Shown: positions 12,822 through 24,698 of the stretch, one piece after another
Layout: each line of letters starts with the position of its first letter
Numbering within the stretch: position 1 is the first letter of the stretch
Source: Ridgeia piscesae
Taxonomy: Eukaryota > Annelida > Polychaeta > Sabellida > Siboglinidae
Direction: 5' to 3'
DNA: 64,000 nucleotides
NCBI GenBank assembly: GCA_025642075.2
Contig: JAODUO010001192.1
Span: 43,501 to 107,500, forward strand
Position numbers and translations under genes: made by a program
Notes under the pieces: model-generated
The model's database searches: none
The model's input: only the letters and a program-made list of their open reading frames with translations
What the model was told of the DNA's origin: nothing

Positions 12822-14820
12822 TTATTATTATTATTATTAATTTATTCAGCCTCCGTTGCCAGAGAAGAAACATTACATACATATTCATACGTACATTCAC
12901 ATATAAAAGACACAATGAAGAATAAAAACCTGATAAAATAAGATAAATAGCAACAATACATACAGTGGCATGATATAATATACAAAACTCAGTGTATATT
13001 GTGTATACAGTTACCCGGTATATACTGTATCAGTTAAAATAAAGAGATGCATAATATATTAGAGTGCAGTGGTTAACAGATGAACTAAAAGATGTTCATG
13101 TGAATATGGTTTGGTAAAATTATCAGTAAATAAAAGGTGTCTAATCGAGTCAACAAGACCATTATTGTTTGTCACACTAGTTTTGTGTACGTGCTGAGAA
13201 TTAAAGGCTCGTTTAGTTGGTGACTCGCCCATAGATACCACCCTATCCAGCAGGGTTCCAGGTACCGTTTTACCATAAAATATAAAACGAGACAATAAAT
13301 GCTGCATCAGTCGATGCGCTGGACTTTCAACTTTAAATATTCTATTATACAAGGATAACACATTTCTATTTACAATATCTTTGATCTTTTCAATATTTAG
13401 TGCTTTAAGTAAGGCTGTGTTGTGTGATAGTTTACTTAATCCAAGACTTTGTTTAATTAAACTACCCTGTACAGATTCAAGTCGACGCATTTGGATGGCG
13501 GTGCTGCTCATGCATTCTAAACCTTATGTTAACGTTGGTTGACATATGCATTTATACAGATACGCTTGAACATCAGGAGTGGCTCCTGGGTATAACATAC
13601 CAGCATTACCAAGCCCATAAAAAGACTGTCTGCATTTTGTTAGTCTGTGAAATGGATGGCATTATTACCACCACGATTAAACACATTACCAAGTATATTA
13701 AGCGATTCTTCATTACATAGACATTTGTCACCAAGCCTCCATTTTGGGTCTTGGTTAACGAACACTTTCCAACAATCATGCATTTCGATTTTTCAACCCT
13801 AAATTTGAATCTCCACCTTTTGCTATATGCAACACATACATCTAATTTCTAAGTTCTGTAGATCTTGAACATTTGTTGAGAATAAGGTAATATCATCGGC
13901 ATAAGCCATAGAATTGTACAGTGTATCACCTATTCTGACGCCTGCATCACAGTTATTCAAGTCTAGTAAAAGTTGATTAATAAAATGTTAAACAGATACG
14001 GCGAGAGAACGCTTCCTTGTCATGTACCATGTGTTGCACAAAACGATTTACTGTAAGAGCCATTCCATTTGACTACAGCATTCAGCTTATTATACCAGTT
14101 ATACAACAGTAATCACTCGTGTACACTGTATAGGTAAAACATGAATTAACTTTAGAAACAGTGACACGTGACATAAAATCAAAAGATTTTTCTGCATCAA
14201 GGGCGGCTACGAACACAGGGCTGTTTGCAATTTAAAATAAGATGTAATATCATTTAGTAAGTTGCATGCAAATGCTGTACCTCAGTTCTCGCAAAATCCA
14301 AACTGAGTGTCAAATAAATCAGTATCTGGTAAAATCAGTGCTACCATCTTGGTATGTATAGAGCTTAGAGTAATTGGCCGATAATTCTGTACAATGTTCG
14401 GGTTAAGTGTAGATTTCTTTAGTATGGGAACAATTAAACCAGTGGTGAATAATGTAGGTACGCATGCCCTGGATAGTATAACAGTGTATAGTGATGCAAG
14501 CAGTGAACACAGTAGTGAGGATTTGCCATAAATAAGATGTTCAGCAGTTATACCATCGAGTCCTGGTGATTTATTTTTACAAAGATTAGATATAAGCATG
14601 TCGACTTGATCCTGATTTACCTCATGTGTGCCCACCATAGAATTCACAAAAATCTGTGGCACATAGAGATGATTTAACTTTTGTAATTCTTCTCTGTTTG
14701 ATTACATTCCAGATTGCAGACAGTTTCGTGTTCTTTAACATAACATTAAGTTTCTGGTATTTATTGTTCACTGAGTGATCTACGCACTGCCTAGTTCTAC
14801 GTCGGAACACCTTTTTAATA
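12822..14820 (-). mobile_element. Degenerate non-LTR retrotransposon (LINE), 5'-truncated
   Basis: Read on the minus strand, interrupted frames give in order: an RT segment with NKSPGLDGITAEHL and QNYRPITLSS (about 14,640-14,350); ALDAEKSFD (about 14,200); LSPYLFNILIN then YADDITLFS, the catalytic YADD box (about 14,010-13,880); GLGNAGMLYPG (about 13,600); and a C-terminal tail with LESVQGSLIKQSLGLS (13,059-13,511). The 3' end is a (TAA)n-type tail at 12,822-12,842. Frameshifts and stops separate the pieces, so it is dead. The start of ORF2 (endonuclease) is absent. It is a LINE; the clade cannot be assigned by eye. Confidence 0.9.
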
Positions 14821-14937
14821 TCTTTTATGAGATCTGATTAATGTTAAACAAAACTCCACCATTCAGAGTACAATTGTGTGCTTTTTTGTAACATACCGAA
14901 GTAAATGATGACCTCATTAGCGAAAATAGAACCTAGC

Positions 14938-15000
14938 CATGTGGCGTAGCTCAGTTGGTGCAAACAAACTGCCAGACGGCAGACCACAGGTTACAGCTTG
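14938..15000 (+). repeat. tRNA-like SINE head
   Basis: 'gtggcgtagctcagttggtg' is a good tRNA box A region. The expected box B is degraded (ggttacagctt). The acceptor stem does not pair, so it is not a tRNA gene. Confidence 0.45.
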
Positions 15001-16464
15001 CTACTATTTAAAGAAGCACACTTGTCTCTTCCATTAGCCAGAATCATTTTATTCAGCAAAGGAAGGTAATAAAAACAAGATATTAACAGGAAGTTCAATG
15101 AATCGATTCTAATTTGGCCCACATGCCGTCTTCGTCGATCGTCATGGAAACCAGGTGTATCAGTACAAAAAGCAAGTGCAGAAATTTCCAGAACTTTAGC
15201 TCTGGTATAACAATTTCAGGTTTTTCTTGGCGGTTTTAATTTTGCAATACACTAGTGAAATTGTAAAACATGTGGCAGTTTTTTTAGACGCATTTTTGTG
15301 CACAGTAGGTCTATAAAAGTGTTGCTTCAGTGTACATATTCTACATTACATATACAAATAAGAAGCTGACAAAGGCTTTTAAAATCTCATAAGTAATTCC
15401 ATGCATAGCATTGCATACCAGCAGAACCAATTTTTCATGTATTGGTTTATCAGTGTTAAGTTATGTGATGTTTGTTCTGGTAGAGTATAGCAGATGGTGA
15501 CTCAACTGTTAAAGGCATTGCAGGGTGCACAATAGTTCTAGCTAGCTGGTAGTCCATCGTTATAGACGACTAGTCCTGAATATGTTTTTACTATGTAAAC
15601 AGGACAGCTCTTACTAGTCTGAACTTTAAAACTACTCGTCCCAGACGATCAGACTGGCCTTATTTCACACACTGCATTGTCCGGTTGACTGATTCATAGT
15701 AGCGTTTGGTTGTTCATGCACTGAAATACCTGAAATGCAGTCATTGGAAACCTATTTTGAGAATGAACAATTGACCACAGTCTACAGCAGTCATGACTAT
15801 ATTGGACCACCAGTTCAGCATATTACTGCAGTGCCTTTCGTTCATGTTAATCCTCTACCTTTCAGATTATACGAAGGATTATCTATTATTTATGTTATGG
15901 CATTGGAATTTTAATTATGTGGACCAAAGTTAACATCATTGTTAAGAACTTAATGAGGGCAATTAATTATGTTCAATATATTTTTCCTCTGTTCACTCAA
16001 TGATCTAAAAATGTATGTACAGCTGTATATGAAAATAATTTATTGGGCACATTGTAGCTATCCATTTTTCACGATAACTGAGAAGCTTTTTGTGTAAAAA
16101 GTCAGGTTGTTGAAAGCCATGGAACTTCAGATGTAAAAACATGTATATGAACCCTGACAGTGGTTGATGTACCACATGTGTGCATGCATTCAAGTGTTCA
16201 CTCAACTGTTCTTGCATGCGTTCATGCATATAATGTGTGTGAATGAAAGATTCTTTAGTAAGTAATAATCATATCATGGCGTGGTTGAATATGTTTTTTA
16301 TGTTGCTGTTATTGCTTGAAATAGATAGGTCTGTCAGATGATTGAGTGTAAAATGGTTTGAATAGTCAGATCCTGTCCTGGGGCGTACATGGCGTAATTA
16401 CATGTATTGCTATTATTGATTTAAAGTGAAAGTTAGGATTACCCCTGGTAGTTGTTATATACAG
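15001..16464. other. Intergenic DNA, no gene seen
   Basis: No supported exons. The short open frames have no recognisable similarity. Confidence 0.5.
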
Positions 16465-16850
16465 TATGTAGCACTGTATCCTTTATTTCCTGGCAGACCT
16501 GTTCATTTGAACATCATCTTGGCTTATCTGGAAAGAATTCATCCATTTTACAACTAATGTGCAAAGACTTGAGTCTTCATACTCAAATATCCACTACTAT
16601 ATATAGTCAGGTACTCATTGATATATCTGAGTGAACTGGAGCAACGCAGAGGAAACAGATTTTCCCAAGATTTGACAACATTCTGTTACAGAATGAAGAG
16701 GGTTATTTAATATGGACATTTTGCTCTGCTCAAAAGCTACTTGTATATGCTGTAGGCCTCTGTTCAACAGCTGCATATAAATAGCATCTCTCAGGGCAGG
16801 ATTTGAACCAGGGTTCTCTCAGCCAAAAGTATGATGCACCAACAAGTCTA
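16465..16850 (-). mobile_element. tRNA-derived SINE, copy 4, interrupted
   Basis: The body is shared with copy 3 ('tggcagacctgttcat', 'caggtactcattgata', 'gtgaactggagcaacgcaga'). A box B-like ggttcaaatcc lies on the minus strand at about 16,800-16,812. About 100 bp of unrelated sequence separates body and head, suggesting an insertion or a second SINE. Confidence 0.6.
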
Positions 16851-17448
16851 ATTGAAATTAAATGCAAATGTTGTAATTGATCAAATATGTAATTGAGCAT
16901 TTTGACCCAGCTCTGCCCTGAGTCAATCCCTGTTTTGTTAAATAAGGATACCCTTTTTATCAGATAACACCATATTATAAAAATTTGTCAAAATTAAACT
17001 TATACTGAAACATCACTTACACACACAATTAATAAACAGAAATGAAAATTTTGTGTTGTTAATTTTTCATATCAATTTTTTGTTTGTGTACGTGTGATTA
17101 TGCTTTCCCAAAACCATAAATAATAAGAGACCAAAAGATAATTTGCCTGCAGTGAGTACCAGGGTATGTGCTACATTTAGAACATGAATACTTACATCAC
17201 ATCCTGTGGAAATCCAAGTTTTGTTGTAGACACATGAAAAAATCTAAATGTGGTTGAAATAAAATATCAGCACAGTCATTATACATAACAAAAAACTAAC
17301 TATAGGGAAATCAATATGGCAGTCGTGCTTTACGTCAGACAACATAGCGCTTCCTTTCCATGTATATTCACTGTTATTCAGTGATATGAAGTATGAACAT
17401 ATCTGGTTGTTTCAGACTTTCACACTTCCCCAATGAAGTGAATCCAAG

Positions 17449-20400
17449 ATGGTCAAGCTGACACTACTTGGACTGGTCAAGGTGTTGCTGATCATGTCCA
17501 CTCTCAGCTGCTACCTTCTCTTGAGACACGCCATGCAGGACAAGCCAGCACACGTAGTGCAGTGGATAGAACGGTCGGTGAAGAGTGTCGACATGCCAAT
17601 GCAACGAAACTTCGATGAACAGTTATTGCCATCTTGTACATCTGGGAATGAACTTGGTGTCCCACCGTTTGTCAGGTTTGTGGAAGTTTCTTTCTTTTTT
17701 CTTAAATTGTTTACTTAATCTTATTTAATATTCTTATAACCATATTCAGTGTGTTGACGGTATATTATCTGCCAAAATGTGTTTACTACCTCTATTTAGC
17801 TTGTAACATTGTTCACGATGTGAACATATTTTCATGGTGCTACACTTTCAAATGGGAAACAGAACACCCAATTTCAAAACAAACTTTATTGGCTTTTGGC
17901 AGTAATGTTGTGTCGAGCCTAGCCTTGGTTACCCTGGCTCCGGGAGGTGGCAGCATCCTTTAGTTCTTCACATCTGCCTGGGGAATTGCTGGAGAGATGC
18001 TGATTGGCTATCAGGCCAACTATGAAACTAAAATAAGAATACACTTTTATAAGATAATACTGTACTATTAAACGTATTCAACATTAAATCTTTAAAATAT
18101 ATATCATGTTATTTTTAAAATATAAGTAATATGTATATGCATGTATATAATTAAGTAATTACGATATATTATATTGTTTCTAAAATATTAAGTTAAGGTA
18201 AATTTAAAAGTAAAACCTAAATAAAATATATAAATTGGTTATAAAATAATAATAACAGTTCATAAAATACATGATGGTAAGTGTCACACAGTTCCTCGGT
18301 GGAAGTTAGCCTATTTAGATAAATGTCTTGAGGACAGTCTTGAATGTAATTATAGTGTCTGATTGACAACACAGTTGAACACATACAGAAACACAAAATC
18401 AGATATTTGGATTTTTATTATTTAATTATTTTAGTAAAGAGGTGGCTCCCTGAGAACAGCTGTCAAAGCCTTAGATGAATGTCCTGATCTTATTATTTCT
18501 ATTCAGTTTAAATTATTTATACAAATGTTTAGCATGGATGTTTGATAAGAATTATGCACTCCATGTGCAAGTATTTAAAAACAGAATTTCTGTCACCTGA
18601 TGTATTGCGTGTCATTTGAAATGTGGCTTGTCAAATAACAAATTCTTCTACTCCTTTTAGAGACACCAAGTGTACAAACTGCTCACACCTGACATGTCAG
18701 GCATTGCTGTCGGGCACCAATGGCTCCATCTACACTGAGGCACGTGCATTTATGAAGACCCACAAACTCACTATTCCACCAGACACATATTACAGAAATA
18801 TCGCCAGGGATTGTTTTAAATTCAAGACTGTCTTGGGGTATAGGATGAGGCCGGCATCTGCCGAGGAGGCAAACTTCTCTATCGCATTCAACCTGCTGAT
18901 ACACACAGACTTAGGGCAGGTGGAGAGACTGCTTAGGACAATCTATCACCCACAGAACTCGTACTGCATCCACATCGATGCCAAGGCAAAACCGGCCATG
19001 CGGGACGCCATCCATGCAATTGCAGCATGCTTCGATAATGTCTTCGTCGCGTCAAAGCTTGAACGAGTCGTATACGCTGGGTTCACGCGTCTCCAGGCAG
19101 ACATCAACTGCATGCGGGACCAAGTCAAAGTTCACACCAGGTGGCGCTACCTGATAAATGTAGCCGGCCAGGCATTCCCGCTCCGGACTAACTTAGAGCT
19201 AGTGCGGATTCTGAAATTGTATAATGGTTATAACGATATCGAGGCGCTGTATCGGAGGACGATAAGGAGACGTATTAACTATGAGTGGAATGAAACGGAA
19301 TCGAAGGGAATGGTAAAAACTGGGCAGAAGAAAGGCCCGCCCCCGCACAATATAGAAATCGTTCGTGGCAGTGCCTACGGAGTGTTTAGTCGGGCGTTCG
19401 TCGAGTTTGTTCTCACCGACCAGAAAGCGATAGATCTCCTCGAGTGGTCACGGACATCTTACAGTCCCGATGAGCATTACTGGTCGACACTTCATCACAC
19501 CTACGTGAACCCACATCTGGACACACCCGGCGCTTTCTCGGGTGAGATACACATTAGCATATACAGGTTTAGTTTTTTATGGAAAATTTGAGGGAGTCCA
19601 GCGGACTCCTAGAGGTTGCTCTTATTTGAGAATCTGCAGAAAAAGTTGGGGTCTGCACAATAATAACGTAAACAAATTAAGTCCAAATAATGTTTTTTTC
19701 TGCAAGTTGTTTCCTGTGCTTCTACCACCTTTCTAATATGTTAACATATTTGCTGGGCGACAACCCCGTCAACATTCCAGTCTCCTATGCCCATTGTATA
19801 CATATCTCATGCCGATATTTCAACCAATCTTTTATCACAAATGAGCAACTCTATATCGCCTGTAATCCAATTAAGATGTTTAAAAACTAGAGTCACACAG
19901 ACTCCTATCAACAGACATACAAGGAGTCTGTAGACAAAACAAGGAGACTTGGACTCACGGACTCCCATTAAAATCAAAGCCAAGAGGTGACATGTCCCCA
20001 AAACTTGAATGCATAAAATGTCGCTGAACTCAGATGAATTATGCCCACCCCCTTGGCCTTGCTACTTACTACAACCAGCCTGCATCAGCAACTGTGAACA
20101 TTGACTCGACAAGTATTCTTCTTCATCATTCACTTTCACCCTGGTAGTTGTGATGTACATTGCAGGTCTTCCATGGTGACATGGGTCTTGTGCCATTTTT
20201 GTGGAATTTCCATTGGCCAGGCTGCCTCAATGTCAGTTGTATGGGTCAGTACTCGTACACAAAAATGGTACATCTGATTTCTAAATAAAAATGTATAATT
20301 TAGATTCAAAACATGTACATTCTGAAGCAGGAGGTAACTGGCATAACGACAATTGAAGTTGGGATAACATTCGTCATGACTAAGAGATGACAACATGAAG

Positions 20401-22354
20401 TTAATATGTGAGATAGTAGGTAACATGGACACTAATTTAGGTAAATTTGACCATAACATCCTCATTAGACATAACTTGAGAGCCAGCAAGATCCATGTAT
20501 TAGATATGCAGAAAATGTGTTCTACTCTACACTTCTACTTTGGGGTTTTCTTAAGTAACGATATCTACTAGATTTACCATGTTGATTGAGAGCAGTAGGT
20601 AGACAAGTATATCCATTTAGTATAAATTATGGTCACTACAGAGCTAGATTGGAACCAAAGAGAAGCTAACATAACCCAAGATCTTTGTAGCTAAAACAAA
20701 TTGTTTCAATATACATAAAACGTAGCTAAACTCAGATGAATTATGCCCACCCCCTTGGCTTTGTTACTTACTACAACCAGCCTGCAACTTTGCCCGTGCA
20801 GCAGCAACTGTGAACATTGACTCGACAAGTATTCGTCTTTATCATTCGCATTGACGTTTGACCCTGGTAGCTCTGATGTAGGTTGCTGGCAGCAAGGGTG
20901 CTTGGGAATGGAATTTCTAATGACCAGGCTACGTCCCTGTCATTGTGTACATGGGACAATCCTGCAGGTGTTTCTCTGACATGTCAGCTGTAGCGCCAAG
21001 GCTTTGTGCAGGATAACATTTTTACCAGGCAGGCATTCATTTGGTGGACACATGGATGTTAACTCACTATCATATACATCAGTTGGGGGGGAGCGGTGGT
21101 CGCGCGGTATAGCGCCGGACTGTCAGTCGAGGGGACGGTGGTTCAATCCCTCCTACCGCCGTTTTGAAACGTAGGCAATTTCATTCACCCAACATTTGCC
21201 TGTGTCTTTCTGAAGAGACGCTAAAAGCCGGTGGACCCTTCTATCTGGTGTCTATGCCAGGGGAAGTAAAAGATCCCACACATGGGGTAAATGTGTAACC
21301 TGTAGCGGACTCACAAATTCTCGGTGGACTTCAAACACCCTGCAAAGAGCCCCGTCCAGTATCTGAGAGAAGTTGAGATGTGTTTCATGACCTGAAATAA
21401 ACTACATGTGACATGTGTAACACTCATTTACACCTATTTTCAAGGCATATCTATGGTTTTGGGGGACCTTTTTTTCTCCTTCATTTTTTACCTGTCCACA
21501 TCAGGTGTTACCCATCCAATGATCTCTGCATAAAACTATGCATAGCACAAGGACATGTATGTGTACACCTGTGTACACATACATTACGGTGGTGTAGAAT
21601 ATGCTATCCTACACCGCTTTAAAACAATTTAACATCAAAAGAACCACATTGAAGATGAGTTCCACAAACAAAGTTCAAAAAACCAACATTCACAAACGGC
21701 CCTCAGTTTGCCATAGCTTTATGTAGAGGCCCGTCTGTGAAAAAAAGTTTTTTCAATAATGACAAGGTTTTTAGTATAATATATATAACCTGTAATTTTT
21801 TATTATGCGCATAACCATTTGCTCATTACAACCGGACATGCCCTTTTAACAGTTCATACAATACGATCCTCGTGATATGCATGATAAGTATGGAGACAAA
21901 TGACCTTAAATGAGCCTCTCACCTGTCACCCGTGCCACAGACTTCTAAGTATGTCATTAATTCATGACACACTGTGTATAGCCGTCACACATCATCTGTA
22001 ATTGCCACCATGCATTATGTGCTGTGTCAGCAACCCCACCACAATGTCAGTTCACTGATTTCTATGAACCTTTCAGGACGCCCCGATAGCAAGCCCTGGT
22101 TGGCGGCATTCGCCCTGTGGGGTGGACATGACAAATGCCACGGAATGTGGCGACATGGATCATGTGTTTTTGGGATCGAGGATCTGCCGTTCCTCGTTGC
22201 GAGACGTGAACTCTTTGCCAACAAGCTGTACAGCACGATGGAGCCTCTGGCCCTCATCTGCCTCGAGGCATGGATCCGACACAAGGAAGTATGTCCTCCA
22301 AAAGTTGACTACGACTTCTACGCCAAGCTGCCATTCACGAAGAAAGCATCATAG
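17449..22354 (+). CDS. GT14 core-2/I-branching beta-1,6-N-acetylglucosaminyltransferase (GCNT-like)
   Basis: A Golgi type II membrane enzyme that adds beta-1,6-GlcNAc branches to O-glycans or poly-LacNAc. Coding exons are 17449-17675, 18661-19541 and 22077-22354; phases match and give 461 residues, close to vertebrate GCNTs (about 430-440). A TGA lies in frame at 17434-17436. A 5' UTR acceptor (ttgtttcag) lies at about 17,415, so a noncoding exon lies upstream. Residues 4-25 form the signal anchor. The family core is clear: NFSIAFNLLIH, YCIHIDAKAK, NVFVASKLERVVYAG, LQADINCM, YLINVAGQAFPLRTNLE and SPDEHYW (344-350, where the family's catalytic Glu lies, E347). The C-terminal part has CHGMWRHGSCVFGIEDL and FANKLYSTMEPLAL. 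Cysteines C80, C83 and C88 and a later set fit the disulfide-rich fold. Which GCNT paralogue it is, and acceptor specificity, cannot be told. Intron 2 (2.5 kb) holds a duplication and a nested MITE/SINE. Confidence 0.93.
20022..20945. repeat. Direct duplication of a roughly 200-bp block in GCNT intron 2
   Basis: The block 20022-20240 recurs, diverged, at about 20722-20945. Shared stretches are 'aactcagatgaattatgccc', 'acttactacaaccagcctgc' and 'gaacattgactcgacaagta'. The second copy carries about 17 extra bases. About 480 bp of unrelated sequence lies between. It may be two copies of a dispersed repeat. Confidence 0.7.
20997..21540 (+). mobile_element. hAT-like MITE, copy C, split by a SINE
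   Basis: The left end CAAGGCTTTGTGCAG and right end ...CATAAAACTATG match copies A and B. The flanks TGTAGCGC (20989-20996) and CATAGCAC (21541-21548) differ only at CpG-type positions, as expected if an original CGTAGCGC decayed by methyl-CpG deamination. The element is interrupted by the SINE at about 21,086-21,366 and lies in intron 2 of the GCNT-like gene. Confidence 0.78.
21086..21366 (+). mobile_element. tRNA-derived SINE nested in MITE copy C
   Basis: The tRNA-like head 'gagcggtggtcgcgcggtat' with box A is followed by a perfect box B, ggttcaatccc. Acceptor-like gcggt/accgc can pair. A body with 'gaagtaaaagatcccacaca' follows, quite unlike the 10.5-kb SINE family. Short agttg repeats lie at both borders. 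The head is tRNA-like but joined to a non-tRNA body, so it is a SINE and not a tRNA gene. Confidence 0.75.
21712..21740 (-). mobile_element. Terminal fragment of hAT-like MITE
   Basis: CATAGCTTTATGTAG followed by aggcccgtctgt equals the reverse-oriented right terminus of the MITE family. The remainder of the element is not recognisable. Confidence 0.55.
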
Positions 22355-22663
22355 CAGACCGTTACTAGGCCACCCAGCATGAACCTCAACTAGATCTCAA
22401 TGTTTAATAATATTACAATGTCATATAAATATATATATACATTATGTATGTGTATATATATATAATTATATATGTGTGTGTGGCTGTGTAGATATATACT
22501 GGTGGTCCCCAATTTTGCTGTGTCGTACGCAACGTCAAAAGCATTTTACTAAAACCCTGGATATACTCCTCCATGAGGTGTTCATGTTATGAATCTTGAT
22601 AGCGTATTTTATGCAAAGAAAATATTTTTAATGAGATTAAATTGTGTTTCCACAAAGATGCGG

Positions 22664-22977
22664 TGTGGTGGTCCCAGATTCGACCAGTCCAGGATTCGTA
22701 CGAATCTGGGACCGCGATGGTAGCGGTCCGAGATTCGCACCGAGCCAGGATTCGCCTTTGTTACTAACGTAGTTTCCATTAGTAATACATCAAGTATTGA
22801 AATAATATTGTTATCACGCACATCTTAAATAAAAATGGATTTACTTATGTGATCATTGGCCCGGGCATGACATATGCCGTTGCCACTACGTCAGAGCGCG
22901 TCAGAACAGATAAAAGCGATCAATGCGCGATATGCGTTTAGACGAATCCTGGACTGGTCGTATCTGGGACCACCACA
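22664..22977. mobile_element. MITE with about 36-bp terminal inverted repeats
   Basis: The left arm TGTGGTGGTCCCAGATTCGA and on through ccagtccaggattcgt recurs inverted at the right end (one mismatch, gattcg/gatacg), ending ctgggaccaccaca. The flanks share GCGG (22660-22663 and 22978-22981), a likely 4-bp target duplication. Near the left end further inverted copies of gattcg/cgaatc and ggaccgc/gcggtcc form nested hairpins. It is non-coding and lies 310 bp after the GCNT stop codon. An AATAAA at 22828-22833 inside it could serve as a polyadenylation signal for that gene, but this is unproven. Confidence 0.82.
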
Positions 22978-22981
22978 GCGG

Positions 22982-24661
22982 CAGCACAGATAGTCATGTT
23001 ATGCGTGGTGATGTTTTTATTTTACAAATTATTTGATTATGATTGTATTATTCATTACACAGTATGTTTACAAATGCAGGATTTTTTTCAAAAACACCAT
23101 GAAGCAATCCTTTCACTGGACTTCGGCTATGCTATGTCCGTGGCCACTACCGCAAAATGATAGCACAGCGATTGTTGATGTACGGCAAAATTGATGTACC
23201 TGACTATACTCGTGATTTCTTTACCCTTGATCTGTTCATAAAATGACAGCCTTTGTGATGTAATTTGGGCTGTTTGTGAACTATAAATCAGTATTGCTAG
23301 TCTAGGGTCAAGTTAACCATTATCCAAAATAGCTAAATGGTATTTATTTGGCTAACTTAGCGGTGTATGTTTGGCTAAACAAAATGGAAGACTGCCAATG
23401 TAGAGAGGTAATGAATCCATTAACAACATGACTGAAAGAAAAACATTATAATGAACGGCTATTATGTTATAATATTTATGTATGCGAGGAGGAAGAATGA
23501 ATTAATGTTTTACTACATATAAGATCCAGTGAGTTTCAGTGAAGTGAACAACTGTCTTTGGTGATAATGAGACCTCAGTTTACTAATTTACTTTAGGTAG
23601 TTCATAATTAATATCCCTACAACTTGTGTGGCCAAAATGGCAGACTTTCATGGCTTACTGTTGAAATATAATAGAAAAATAAATTTCAATCACATCAGTC
23701 CCAAACACAGCGAGTTGCAGGATTTTACCACTATGTATATTTACTGTGTGACACATTAATGCTGCCTGTTTAAATAACAGTTATCAATCACAGATTTACC
23801 CTGCTTCGCGTGATCATGTATGTATGTACGTACGTTTTATTGTACATCTGCAAACAGCTGCACTGTTTAAGTTATTGACACTGCTGTTCTGTCAATAGCA
23901 ATGTTTTTAATGGCTGTACATATTTGGAAGTGTGAAATGTAGATACAACTGCATGTAAGACAATACTCAAGTGAGCCACAGTGTACCATTTTGTCTCACA
24001 GTTGAAGATAGAGTCTAATGCATTCAAAAGTACCTTTGAATGATGAGCATTTAAATGGGCTCTTGTAGTATTGTTTCCTACAAACATTTACAAAATACAT
24101 GTACAGATAATATTTAAAATCAATCCAAACACACTTTTACTTATTTATTTAACGTTACCGTTTGGATTGTTTAAAAAAAAATAGAAAATTGTGTACCACA
24201 GTGCAGTTAAAACATGCATTTAAGTGTCCTGTCACACATTTGATAATAACTATGTATGTTAACAATGTGTTTTGAGTTAGAACTGGGCATTAGGCACACA
24301 GCAGATTAGCAGCAGTGTTATCAAGTTGGTGGAAATAAACAAGTACGGGTTGCACTCAGGTCTGTATTGCTAAATAGTTAAATTTTCCTGAAGACCAGTT
24401 CAGATGTATAATTGTTATTGTCACAAACACGGGCGTGTTAATTGTATGTGGAAATGTACACGTGTGTTGGTGGTGATCTATATAGCCAAGTGGAGTCATG
24501 ATCCACCATGCATGGCTTACACCACTGAAGTCAAATTCACAAACATTAGTTAGAAGGATAACTTGGATATAGTACAAGTGGTTAGCAAGATTGGCAGAGC
24601 TCCAGACTGCCAGGTAGACACACTCAGACTAGGGTAACTCGCTTATATATATATATGTATG

Positions 24662-24698
<37 letters not shown>

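Noticed and set aside
18683..19128. Minus-strand frames over GCNT exon 2
   Set aside because: Shadows of the conserved GT14 domain on the plus strand.
21088..21160. A functional tRNA gene
   Set aside because: Boxes A and B are good and some of the acceptor stem pairs, but it is fused to a SINE body and sits inside a MITE.
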